From assembly GCA_937927515.1 (NCBI GenBank), contig CALBDO010000008.1, forward strand, positions 86,434 to 150,433: DNA of 64,000 nt, in the 5' to 3' direction. Positions 1 through 9,603 of this stretch are shown here, in pieces. How positions within the stretch are numbered: position 1 is the stretch's first letter; each line of letters starts with the position of its first letter. The notes under the pieces were generated by a model. The model worked only from the letters and a program-made list of their open reading frames with translations. It did not search any database and was not told the DNA's origin. Origin of the DNA: Candidatus Kapaibacterium sp. Its GTDB lineage: Bacteria > Bacteroidota > Ignavibacteria > Kapaibacteriales > UBA2268. Position numbers and translations under genes: made by a program.

Positions 1-1
1 T

Positions 2-490
2 GATAAACCAATCGTTAAGCCCGAGCTGATTACAATAAAAGGAAAAAGCAATATAATCGAAAACATAGATAGGTGGAAAACAGTAAAAGTATTTCTCGAA
101 GATGTACACAAGCCAATGCAATTAGAAGTTCCTTTACAAGATACCTTACATTCTCAGATTACATCCGTACCAACAAAGGTTATGGTGTATGTGGATGTGG
201 ACCTTGCATTGGACAAAATTATCTACGACATACCAATTAGAATCGAGGACGGAAGTCTACCACCGAACCACATTTTAGAACCAAGATACATAAATGTGGC
301 AATACGAGGAGGAATAAACAAGATGATAGAGCAAGACTTTCTCGTACTCGATGCCAAAGTTAAATATTCACAGGTAATTACCGACACGATAGGAATAATT
401 GTGCCCCAAGTTGAAGTGCCACCTGGGTTTACACTGCTTTCAATAGACCCACCATATTTATACCACAGAGTTGTAACAAAGATGAAATGA
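2..490 (+). CDS. YbbR-like domain protein, C-terminal part (5' end outside window)
   Basis: Frame open from base 2; beta-rich repeats with IPIRIEDGSLP and PPGFTLLSIDPP resembling YbbR repeats. Confidence 0.5.
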   Translation, partial: DKPIVKPELITIKGKSNIIENIDRWKTVKVFLEDVHKPMQLEVPLQDTLHSQITSVPTKVMVYVDVDLALDKIIYDIPIRIEDGSLPPNHILEPRYINVAIRGGINKMIEQDFLVLDAKVKYSQVITDTIGIIVPQVEVPPGFTLLSIDPPYLYHRVVTKMK

Positions 491-491
491 A

Positions 492-2267
492 CTAACCAAC
501 ATTAATGTTTACTTTTGGTAGGGAATAGTTATATTCTTTAGCTTGAGCGAATAAAGATGTGAAGAAAGTTAGAACACCAATTCTACCAATAAACATAATC
601 CAAACAAGCACAAATTTGCTCGTATCGCAAATAAAGAATGTGGTATTACGGCTAAGTCCAACAGTAGAGAAAGCCGAAACTACTTCGAAAAGTAAATTCA
701 ATGGATTTTTATCCGTTTCAAGAAGAATCAAGAAAGAAGTGCCAAGAATTATAACAAAGATTGAAAGCAAGACAATTGCAATAGCTTTTTTTATTGTATC
801 ATAATCGATTTCGCGTGAATAAATCTCGAGGCGGTCTTGTCCACGCAAATACTTATACAAAAAAAGTAAAACAACAGTAAAAGTTGTTGTTTTAATACCT
901 CCACCAGTTCCACCGGGAGAAGCACCAATCCACATTAAAAAAATCAGAATAATAGTGCTAAAAACAGAAAGTTGTTCTATTGCAACGGTGTTGAAGCCAG
1001 CAGTTCTTGCCGTTACCGATTGAAAATATGCATTGAATATTTGCTCTAAAAAGTTATGTCCCAAAACACTTGAATGATAATCCCCCAGATAAATTAAAAT
1101 TGTACCCAGAGCAATCAAAGTCGCAGTCGACACCAAGACAAGTTTGGTCGTAGGAGTAAACCTTTGAGTTTTGTAAGTCCTTTTCTTTCGGAAGCTAAAA
1201 GCAAACATCTCTGTTAAAGATAAAAACCCCAAACCACCCAAGATAATAAGCAATGAAATAGTAAATTTAAAGTTGTAGTTGTTTTTTAAAAGTGGGGTCA
1301 TCAAGTTTTCAGAGAATAAAGAGAAGCCAGCGTTGCAGAAAGCAGAAATAGAATGAAATATTACAAAAAAAGCATCGGATGAGATATTCGAAGTATGATG
1401 CTTTATCGACAAATATAATATTATTGCACCGATAGACTCGATTAAAAAAGTGTAAAAAATAATTCTTTTCAACAAGGAGCCGATTGCAGAAAATGTATCT
1501 GGACTGAGAAATTCCTTCAAAAGAAGTCGCATCTTGATAGTTAAACCACCACTTACAAAAATGAAGAAGAAAGTTGTCAACGTCATAATCCCCAATCCAC
1601 CAATTTGAATAAGCAGAAGTATTATTATCTGCCCAGTTAGAGAAAAATCTTTTGCGGTATCGAGAACAATTAATCCAGTTACACAGACAGCACTTGTCGA
1701 GGTAAATAATGCATCAATATACTTAATAGGCTGACCTGTGGCAGAGACTTTGGGTAAAGATAGCAAACCAGAACCGATTAGAATGAGGAATGCAAAACTA
1801 ACAGCAAGAATCACTCCAGGTGGAACTTTCAGTCTCGTCAATGCTGTACTGTGGCGAACTAATTTAAATATCCCAGAGATAAAAATTGCTAGTTGAGTTA
1901 TTATCAGATATAACAAAGCTATTTGGTCGAAGGAAAGCAAAGGGAAAACAGATTTAATAACAAGTTGAAATGGTCGTTCAAATATGATTTCTATTACCAA
2001 GAAAAGAGTTATTAACAGTTCAACCCAGCGTTGCTTGATGTGTTCCAAAAAATTTTGCAGAGTAAACAATCGTAGTAATTCCTCTACCACAAAAGCATAG
2101 ATTATAACTCTAATTATGAGGCTAATAAATTTCTCTTCCAGACGAGACAGGGGAAAACCTATTAAAAGAATAAAGGTCAGCGAGGAACCTAAACCAATAA
2201 GGAGAAGAAAAATATCGAGAAAAATTTTTAAATTGGTTTTTATTTTTCTGACTGTTGAGATTTTCAT
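492..2267 (-). CDS. TrkH/KtrB-family K+ uptake membrane protein with N-terminal TM extension
   Basis: Motifs STSAVCVTGL, GGLGIMTL, SVTARTAGFNT, GASPGGTGGGIKTTT, EVVSAFSTVGLS. Confidence 0.92.
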   Translation of the reverse strand: MKISTVRKIKTNLKIFLDIFLLLIGLGSSLTFILLIGFPLSRLEEKFISLIIRVIIYAFVVEELLRLFTLQNFLEHIKQRWVELLITLFLVIEIIFERPFQLVIKSVFPLLSFDQIALLYLIITQLAIFISGIFKLVRHSTALTRLKVPPGVILAVSFAFLILIGSGLLSLPKVSATGQPIKYIDALFTSTSAVCVTGLIVLDTAKDFSLTGQIIILLLIQIGGLGIMTLTTFFFIFVSGGLTIKMRLLLKEFLSPDTFSAIGSLLKRIIFYTFLIESIGAIILYLSIKHHTSNISSDAFFVIFHSISAFCNAGFSLFSENLMTPLLKNNYNFKFTISLLIILGGLGFLSLTEMFAFSFRKKRTYKTQRFTPTTKLVLVSTATLIALGTILIYLGDYHSSVLGHNFLEQIFNAYFQSVTARTAGFNTVAIEQLSVFSTIILIFLMWIGASPGGTGGGIKTTTFTVVLLFLYKYLRGQDRLEIYSREIDYDTIKKAIAIVLLSIFVIILGTSFLILLETDKNPLNLLFEVVSAFSTVGLSRNTTFFICDTSKFVLVWIMFIGRIGVLTFFTSLFAQAKEYNYSLPKVNINVG

Positions 2268-2342
2268 TCTGATAAAAAATACAAAAATAGAAAATTAAAA
2301 AGTTCAATTTAAAAATGGTATGTTTTTTAAAATAGTGAAAAT

Positions 2343-2948
2343 ATGATAAGGGAGAATTTTTACTTTGATGTAAACAAAAGAATAGAACGAAGCATCGAGA
2401 CAAAAAAGAAAGTAATAGAGCACCTATCCAATATAATTTTAGAAGTAGGAAAAATCCTTGCCGAGCGATTGAAAACTGGTGGAAAAATACTGCTTTGTGG
2501 TAATGGTGGGAGTGCAGCAGACAGCCAACATATAGCAGCAGAGTTAGTTATTCGATTTCGTGGGAGCGTGAAGAGGAAAGCACTTCCTGCCATTGCACTT
2601 ACCGTCGACCCATCGATTATGACAGCTGGTGGCAACGACATAGGATTTGAAAATGTCTTTGCGAGAGAAGTCGAAGCATACGGAAAAGAGGGCGATGTCT
2701 TGGTTGGTATTTCTACAAGCGGTAATTCACCCAACGTTTATAACGCAATTAAAGTAGCAAACTCGCTTGGCTTGATATCTATCGGCTTGCTTGGAGGAGA
2801 TGGTGGCAAGATTGCACCACTTTGCAAACACAAAATTATTGTACCTGAAACCGAAACGGCTTTAATTCAAGAATGCCACATTATGATTGGTCACATATGG
2901 TGTGAAATTATCGAAGAGTATCTCTTCCCCGAGCAATTTCAAAAATGA
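2343..2948 (+). CDS. gmhA: Phosphoheptose isomerase (SIS domain)
   Basis: GNGGSAADSQHIAAEL, TAGGNDIGFENVF, GISTSGNSPNV, C-terminal HIWCEIIEE. Confidence 0.9.
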   Translation: MIRENFYFDVNKRIERSIETKKKVIEHLSNIILEVGKILAERLKTGGKILLCGNGGSAADSQHIAAELVIRFRGSVKRKALPAIALTVDPSIMTAGGNDIGFENVFAREVEAYGKEGDVLVGISTSGNSPNVYNAIKVANSLGLISIGLLGGDGGKIAPLCKHKIIVPETETALIQECHIMIGHIWCEIIEEYLFPEQFQK

Positions 2949-2952
2949 GCTT

Positions 2953-4254
2953 ATGAAACATTCACAACGAAAGATACGTCTGGCTTGGTATTTCTACGAC
3001 TGGGCAAACTCTGCATTTGTAACGAGCGTAATAACTGTTTTCCTGGGTCCATATTTAACTTCAGTAGCACACAAATCAGCACAGTTATCAGGAGGCTTGT
3101 TTATATTTGGAGTATACATTTACCCGGAGTCTTTGTTTTCTTATGTTGTGTCGCTATCAGTCCTTTTGCAAGTACTTATTTTGCCATTTGTTAGCTCAAT
3201 TGCAGACTTGAGGGATTTGAAAATAAAATTGCTTTATCTTTTCGCATATACTGGGTCTCTGTTTACAATTTCATTGTACATCTTAGATGAAAAGACAATC
3301 ACGTATGGGGTATTTGCTTTTATGATTGCAAACATTTTCTTCGGGGCAAGCATTGTTATGTATAATAGTTTGCTGGTCGAGATTGCTAACCCTAATGAAA
3401 GGGACAAAGTATCCTCCATCGGATGGGCATTTGGGTATGTAGGTGGCGGAATAGTTCTTGGACTCAACCTTATTGTAATTTTCTTTTCAAGTGCATTTGG
3501 AATTTCCAACGAAGAAGCTATTCGTATATCATTTGCGGTTGCTGGCGTATGGTGGCTCCTATTTTCTTTCATTTCTCAAAATTTATTTAAACTTCCTCCT
3601 TCTCGAATTAATAATAGATTTGACAATAATCACAAAAATGCGATAAAACAATTAAAGGACACATTGAAAAACCTTTTCAAGAACAAAAATGCTTTGCTTT
3701 TCTTCATCGCTTTCCTTTTGTTCAACGATGGCGTACAAACCGTGATTATTATTTCCACTCAATTTGGTAAGAGAGAATTAAATTTAAGCATAGAATTTCT
3801 AGTCTTGGTAATTCTTGCAGTACAATTCCTCTCATTCTTTGGGACATTATTAGTCATGAAAATAAATGAATACCTAAAATCCAAAGCAACCTTAATAACA
3901 TGTTTGATTATTTGGAGCTTCATAGCAATTTATGGATATTTTTTCCTTAGAGACGAGATAGGCTTCGTCGTACTTGCGATATTAATTTCATTGGTTCTTG
4001 GTGGCACACAAGCAATTAGCAGGTCGATATTTACAAATTTTATTCCAAGGCAAAGAGAAGCCGAGTACTTCAGCTTTTATGAAATCACTGAAAAGGGCTC
4101 GAGTTGGGTAGGACCCTTGACCTTTGGCTTGGTTCTTCAGTTGACAAAATCATATAGATTAGCTATTTTATCCTTAATTTTGTTTTTTTTAGGTGGTATA
4201 TTTTTCCTTTTAAAGGTTAATTTTTCTGAAGTCGGCACAGGAGAACTTGAATGA
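2953..4254 (+). CDS. MFS transporter, UMF1/Atg22-like family
   Basis: AWYFYDWANSAFVTSVITVFLGPYL and GWAFGYVGGG signatures; multiple TM; ATG at 2953 preferred over 2887, which lies inside gmhA. Confidence 0.85.
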   Translation: MKHSQRKIRLAWYFYDWANSAFVTSVITVFLGPYLTSVAHKSAQLSGGLFIFGVYIYPESLFSYVVSLSVLLQVLILPFVSSIADLRDLKIKLLYLFAYTGSLFTISLYILDEKTITYGVFAFMIANIFFGASIVMYNSLLVEIANPNERDKVSSIGWAFGYVGGGIVLGLNLIVIFFSSAFGISNEEAIRISFAVAGVWWLLFSFISQNLFKLPPSRINNRFDNNHKNAIKQLKDTLKNLFKNKNALLFFIAFLLFNDGVQTVIIISTQFGKRELNLSIEFLVLVILAVQFLSFFGTLLVMKINEYLKSKATLITCLIIWSFIAIYGYFFLRDEIGFVVLAILISLVLGGTQAISRSIFTNFIPRQREAEYFSFYEITEKGSSWVGPLTFGLVLQLTKSYRLAILSLILFFLGGIFFLLKVNFSEVGTGELE

Positions 4255-6836
4255 ACCTTAACAAATCAATTTATTTAATTATTTTATTAAACCTTTCTAT
4301 TCTAAGCTTCCCCAACCAAGTTTTATCGCAATCTGCAACGAATGAAAATTCTGTCGCAGTTTTCAACTCCGATACTCGAATGGTATTCAAGCTAAATGGT
4401 TACTGGGAGACTTCTATCGAGGGCGATGACTTCATCTCCTATTACTTTCCCAATGTGTTTTACAATTGTAAAGAAGTCAGAATTCGCAAAAGCATACACC
4501 TGGATAAACAATTAATTCCCAACTCTGTCTGGCATTTATACTTTCTTGGGGTAAATGATGAAATTGAAATATATTGGAATGACCAATTCGTTGGCAAATA
4601 TATCTCCGATGGTTCACCATTGTGGATAACTTTGCCTCGGAAAATCAACCTCCGAGAAAACAATCGGCTCGAATTTGTCGTTAAAAGAGCTACTCCATTG
4701 GTATTTCAAATCAGAAAGAATTATTTGTATTACCAAAAAATTGCAACTGGGATACCAAGAGATTTCTTTCTTATACGTACATCGGTCGTTTGGCTTAATG
4801 TTTCCTCCTTGAAATCAGAATTTGAAAGTTTAAACAAGACTACACTCAAAGCGAAAATTAATGTAAGTTCGTTCGAAATAGAGAATCTATTAAGACTTGG
4901 TGGCATTAGTTCTCAGACGTCTCCATATGTTGCATTAAATGCAGAAATATTTCTAAAATATAAAACTACAAAGCAAGTCGTTGCACAAACTTCCACAAGT
5001 ATAAACCTATCATCTTTTAGAAATGTGTATTTAGAGCCATCCCTCGTTGTGATTTCCCCTTTGCTTTGGGAACCAGACAACCCAAATCTTTATGAACTTG
5101 AAGTTAGGCTAACTTGTTCTGGAGTAACGATAGACAATCTGCGTCAAGACATTGGGCTTGCAAAATGGGATACTTACAAAATCAAAGAAACAACAAACTT
5201 CCTTTTAAATGGCAAACCATTTATTTTTAAAGGGGTAGATTATATAGAGGACTTTTACTCTGGTTCTACCGAAGCCACTTTAAAAAAGATAGAAAGCGAC
5301 TTAAAAATTTTAAAATCACTTGGGGCAAATGCTGTTAGATATATTTTCACACCTCCTAATCCATACTTTTTGCAACTGGCAAACAAAATGGGTATGTTGG
5401 TTCTAACAGATTTGCCTGCACATTTCATTCCAGCAAGCATACTAAAGAAGTCGGACCTTTTCGTTCGTTTACAAACCATAACCGATAATATAACTAGAAA
5501 TTGCGGTACCAATCCATCCCTTTTTGCAATTGGAATTGCCGATGGCTTGGACTATTCCAATTCAATTGTCACTGAATACATCCACAAAATGACTAAATGG
5601 ATAGACAATTACCCGCAAGTGAGAAAATACGCAACAGTTGTTATCGGACAAAAACCGAGCTCACTTGAATCCTTAGACTTTTTAATTGCTAAAGATAATG
5701 TTAGTATCACCGAATACGAAAACATTTTAAACTATCTTAAGAAGTTTTGCGCCACTACGAAGATACCGGTGCTTTATAACTTTGGAACTATTATCGACCC
5801 AAACAACCACAAAGGTTACAATGACATTATGTCTCTGGAATACCAAGCATACTATTTAAATAGTCGATATCTCCTCCGAAATCAAATAGGAAATGCTGGG
5901 GTACTCTATTGGTCGTACAATGATTATTTTACTGAAAACCCACTTGGAAAATCTGCAATTAATGAACCATTTGTTTGTTACTCTGGGATAATAGGTAATA
6001 AAAGTCAAAGACTATCATTTAATATGCTAAAAGCTTTATTCAACAACGAAGAGACACCTGTTATTAATCCTGGACAGGTAGAGCCTGATTTTCCAGTTAT
6101 ATATTTAATTGCTGGGGGATTTGCATTCCTTCTTTGGGGAATCCTAATCAATCGAAGCAGAAGATTCAGAGAACATACATTTCGCTCCCTATTCCGAACA
6201 TACAACTTTTTTGCCGACATCCGCGACCGACGCTTAATTTCTAATTTTCAAACTGGGGTTTTTGGAATTACTCTTTCAACAATCCTTGCACTTTACTTGG
6301 CTTCTATTCTAAGTTATTGGAAAACGAATGAAAGTATTCATCATCTTTTGAACTTGTTATTAGTAAACGACTTTATTAAAGAATGGACTTATAGATTCTC
6401 TTGGAAAGTGGATTATTTCATTATCATCTTGACAATTTTAATTTTTATCAAGATAAATATCCTGGCTTTGCTACTAAAAGTCGCATCGCTCTTTGTCCGC
6501 TCGAAAATCTTTTTAAGTGATACATTCAAGATGGTGATTTGGTCTGGGGCACCTCTTTTATTTTTCCTACCAATCTCAATTTTTATCAATAGGTTACTTC
6601 CAATTTCACCAATTTTGGCTAATGTTTCTAATTTCTTACTAATTCTATTTCTGCTTCTCTGGTTACAAAGGCTTCTTAAATCAATTTGGATTGTTTTCGA
6701 TGTTCGCCCTTCAAAAGTTTATGCAGTATCATTATTTGTCCTCTTCTTTGTATGTACTGCCTATTTTTCTTATATTCAATATAAATTTTCATTTTTTGAG
6801 TATGTTTCACAATATTTAAAATTATATTTCTTATGA
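4251..6836 (+). CDS. GH2 beta-galactosidase-like (likely non-catalytic) protein fused to C-terminal multi-TM domain
   Basis: Signal peptide; sugar-binding/immunoglobulin/TIM-barrel order (LWEPDNPNLYELEV, FLLNGKPFIFKGVDY, LKSLGANAVRY, GVLYWSYNDYF) followed by about 6-7 TM segments; ATGA overlap with upstream gene. Confidence 0.75.
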   Translation: MNLNKSIYLIILLNLSILSFPNQVLSQSATNENSVAVFNSDTRMVFKLNGYWETSIEGDDFISYYFPNVFYNCKEVRIRKSIHLDKQLIPNSVWHLYFLGVNDEIEIYWNDQFVGKYISDGSPLWITLPRKINLRENNRLEFVVKRATPLVFQIRKNYLYYQKIATGIPRDFFLIRTSVVWLNVSSLKSEFESLNKTTLKAKINVSSFEIENLLRLGGISSQTSPYVALNAEIFLKYKTTKQVVAQTSTSINLSSFRNVYLEPSLVVISPLLWEPDNPNLYELEVRLTCSGVTIDNLRQDIGLAKWDTYKIKETTNFLLNGKPFIFKGVDYIEDFYSGSTEATLKKIESDLKILKSLGANAVRYIFTPPNPYFLQLANKMGMLVLTDLPAHFIPASILKKSDLFVRLQTITDNITRNCGTNPSLFAIGIADGLDYSNSIVTEYIHKMTKWIDNYPQVRKYATVVIGQKPSSLESLDFLIAKDNVSITEYENILNYLKKFCATTKIPVLYNFGTIIDPNNHKGYNDIMSLEYQAYYLNSRYLLRNQIGNAGVLYWSYNDYFTENPLGKSAINEPFVCYSGIIGNKSQRLSFNMLKALFNNEETPVINPGQVEPDFPVIYLIAGGFAFLLWGILINRSRRFREHTFRSLFRTYNFFADIRDRRLISNFQTGVFGITLSTILALYLASILSYWKTNESIHHLLNLLLVNDFIKEWTYRFSWKVDYFIIILTILIFIKINILALLLKVASLFVRSKIFLSDTFKMVIWSGAPLLFFLPISIFINRLLPISPILANVSNFLLILFLLLWLQRLLKSIWIVFDVRPSKVYAVSLFVLFFVCTAYFSYIQYKFSFFEYVSQYLKLYFL

Positions 6837-7729
6837 CCACCATTTACAAAACCAACTTTGAGGACATTAAGCTAAAAAACCGCGGAAAAGTTCGCGACAT
6901 TTATGAGTTCGACAATTTTTTGCTTTTCGTTGCCACCGACCGCATCTCTGCTTTCGACGTGGTTATGAACGAACCGATTCCTTCTAAAGGAAAAATCCTA
7001 AATCAAATTTCCAAATTTTGGTTGACAAAAACGAAAGACATAATTGCTAATCATTACATAACCGATGATGTAAGGCAATATCCAAGCGCATGTCAGAAGT
7101 ATGCAGATGTTCTCGATGGAAGGTCTATGCTTGTAAAAAAGTGCAAACCATTGCCAATCGAGGCAATAGTTCGTGGTTACATTGCTGGCTCTGGTTGGAA
7201 GGAATACCAAAAAACTCAGTCCATCTGTGGCATACCACTACCCGAAGGATTACAAGAATTCCAGAAATTACCCGAGCCAATTTACACCCCATCGACCAAA
7301 GAAGAAATTGGTCACGACATTAACGTGAATTTTGATTATACTGTGAACCTATTGGGACAAGAATTAGCAAATAGGATTAAAGAGACCTCTCTTAACTTAT
7401 TTAAATTTGCCTCGAGTTACCTCGAAGGCAAAGGCTTAATACTTGCTGATACTAAATTTGAATTTGGTTTGGACAACAATGGCAACTTAACACTTATCGA
7501 CGAGGTCCTAACACCCGACTCCTCGAGGTTTTGGCTTTCGGAGGATTATGCGCCCGGTAAGCCACAATATAACTTCGATAAACAAGTTCTTCGAGATTAT
7601 TTGGAATCTTTGGCTTGGGACAAGGTACCTCCTCCACCCCCGCTACCACCAGAAATAATCAATAAAATCGTCGAAAAATATAAAGAAGCTTTTAAAAGGA
7701 TTATAGGCAAAGACTTTGATGAAAACTAA
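6833..7729 (+). CDS. purC: Phosphoribosylaminoimidazole-succinocarboxamide synthase
   Basis: GKVRDIYEF, ATDRISAFDVVM, EAIVRGYIAGSGWKEY, DEVLTPDSSRFW. Confidence 0.95.
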   Translation: MTTIYKTNFEDIKLKNRGKVRDIYEFDNFLLFVATDRISAFDVVMNEPIPSKGKILNQISKFWLTKTKDIIANHYITDDVRQYPSACQKYADVLDGRSMLVKKCKPLPIEAIVRGYIAGSGWKEYQKTQSICGIPLPEGLQEFQKLPEPIYTPSTKEEIGHDINVNFDYTVNLLGQELANRIKETSLNLFKFASSYLEGKGLILADTKFEFGLDNNGNLTLIDEVLTPDSSRFWLSEDYAPGKPQYNFDKQVLRDYLESLAWDKVPPPPPLPPEIINKIVEKYKEAFKRIIGKDFDEN

Positions 7730-8957
7730 TATTAGAACCAAAAATCTAACCAAAATACTCGATTTAAAGCTTTTAGGAAGTGTTCTCTTCCTGATTTTGG
7801 TGGGTATTTATTCTATTTACAGTAGTCTTTTGAATTCTGAAACGCTTATTCAATTTCAAAAGCACCTTGGTTACGTCATACTTGGAATCATTATAACTAT
7901 TGTAGTTACTTTTTCTTCTGAAAATTGGATTCGAAGCATTACATTTCCATTGTATATCGTTACTGTCATTTTGCTTATAGCAGTACTCATTTTTGGAGTT
8001 AAAATTAATGGCACAGTAGGCTGGCTTAAATTCGGTGGTTATTCTTTACAACCAGTTGAACTTGCTAAATTGGCTGTTATTCTTACCTCATCTGCTTTTC
8101 TTTCTATTCCCGGTGTTAGCGTTAAGAATATTCGAGGTTTGGGCTTTCTCTTTATAATTTTTCTCATACCAATTATTTTCATCGTTTTGCAACCAGACTT
8201 TGGTTCTGCAATCATTATTCTAACTCTATTTTGGAGTATTCTTTATTGGTCGGATTTTAATCTTAATTTTCTGGTTGGAATACTAGCACTACCTTTTTTA
8301 CTTCTGTTCTACTTAAAAGGATTAGTTGAATTTATCGTTGTCGTCGCAATTTTTTCTGGAATAATTTTTTATATCAATAAAAATAAAATTTTAACATCCC
8401 TCATCACTATTGTTATTGTGGTAGGGCTTGCTTTTGCAATTAAAGACACAATAAATCATTTACATGAACATCAGCAAGCAAGAATCAAAGCTTTTGTTAA
8501 TCCAGAATTTGCACCATTGAAACAAAGTTACAATGTCATTCAAAGCATACTTGCAGTTGGAAGTGGTGGTATAATTGGCAAAGGACCTTTTTCTGGAACA
8601 CAAACCCAGTTAAAATACGTCTATGCCCAGCCCTCCGACTTTGTATTTTCCATACCAGCCGAAGAATTTGGTTTCGTTGGTTCTATTTCTATCCTAATAG
8701 CATTTACAATTTTTATTACTAGAGTGATTAAAATTGGCACCGAGACCAATTCTCCTTTCCTGAAACATATCATACTAAGCTACGGCACATTGTTATTTGT
8801 ACATTTTGTGCAAAACATTGGTATGGCTATAGGTTTGTTACCTGTTATGGGTATACCTCTTCCTTTCGTAAGCTCGGGTGGTTCTTTCTTCCTGGTTAAT
8901 TCATTTCTCTTAGGTGTCGTGCTAAATGCGAATAGAAGAAAATTCCAAGTCTACTAA
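7719..8957 (+). CDS. rodA: RodA/FtsW-family SEDS peptidoglycan polymerase (RodA-like)
   Basis: Multi-TM; LQPVELAKLAVIL, LQPDFGSAIII, PSDFVFSIPAEEFGFVG, GIPLPFVSSGGS. Confidence 0.9.
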   Translation: MKTNIRTKNLTKILDLKLLGSVLFLILVGIYSIYSSLLNSETLIQFQKHLGYVILGIIITIVVTFSSENWIRSITFPLYIVTVILLIAVLIFGVKINGTVGWLKFGGYSLQPVELAKLAVILTSSAFLSIPGVSVKNIRGLGFLFIIFLIPIIFIVLQPDFGSAIIILTLFWSILYWSDFNLNFLVGILALPFLLLFYLKGLVEFIVVVAIFSGIIFYINKNKILTSLITIVIVVGLAFAIKDTINHLHEHQQARIKAFVNPEFAPLKQSYNVIQSILAVGSGGIIGKGPFSGTQTQLKYVYAQPSDFVFSIPAEEFGFVGSISILIAFTIFITRVIKIGTETNSPFLKHIILSYGTLLFVHFVQNIGMAIGLLPVMGIPLPFVSSGGSFFLVNSFLLGVVLNANRRKFQVY

Positions 8958-9585
8958 AATTGAGGAACTTTATAATGTTCTTAAAAAATTTGAAAAAAAT
9001 ATTAAAGCCACTCTCACACATTTTGCAAAAGTTTCAAAAAAAGACTACTTCTACGAGCTTTGTTATTGTTTGCTAACTCCTGCAACCCAAGCAAAGAATG
9101 CAGAGGCTGTCGTTCACTACTTAAAGAAAACTAATTTTTATGAAAGAGGTTACGACCCAACTGAAATTCTACGAGGAAGTGTATTTAAAAATGTTAGGAT
9201 TTATATTCGTTTCCACAATCAAAAAGCAAAGCGCTTGTTACTTGCTCGCAAAAATTGGAAAGTAATAGAAAATATTTTAGAAACGCCAATCTCGGCAAAA
9301 GAGAAACGAGAAGAACTTGTAAAATATACAAATGGCTTCGGCTACAAAGAAGCCTCGCATTTTTTAAGAAACATTGGATACAAGGGTCTGGCTGTTCTTG
9401 ATAGACATATCTTAAAAAACATGCAGTATTTTGGTGTTATAAGCTCTATTCCAAATGTAGGTAGTCGTAAAAACTACCTCTATGTCGAGGAGTTGTTTTT
9501 TGATTTTGCCCGCTTTTTAGGACTCGAGCCCGAAACTCTTGACCTCTTACTATGGGCAAAAGAAACTGGCTATGTTGGTAAGTAA
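8926..9585 (+). CDS. N-glycosylase/DNA lyase, archaeal-type 8-oxoguanine glycosylase (Ogg2)
   Basis: HhH-GPD-like signature GFGYKEASHFLRNIGYKGLAVLDRHIL with Lys and Asp. Confidence 0.85.
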   Translation: MRIEENSKSTKIEELYNVLKKFEKNIKATLTHFAKVSKKDYFYELCYCLLTPATQAKNAEAVVHYLKKTNFYERGYDPTEILRGSVFKNVRIYIRFHNQKAKRLLLARKNWKVIENILETPISAKEKREELVKYTNGFGYKEASHFLRNIGYKGLAVLDRHILKNMQYFGVISSIPNVGSRKNYLYVEELFFDFARFLGLEPETLDLLLWAKETGYVGK

Positions 9586-9603
9586 CTTAGCTTAATTAGC
9601 AAT

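Noticed and set aside
2122-2403. 93-aa minus-strand ORF spanning the trkH start
   Set aside because: Alternative frame of trkH and the AT-rich intergenic region; Phe/Tyr/Asn-rich noise.
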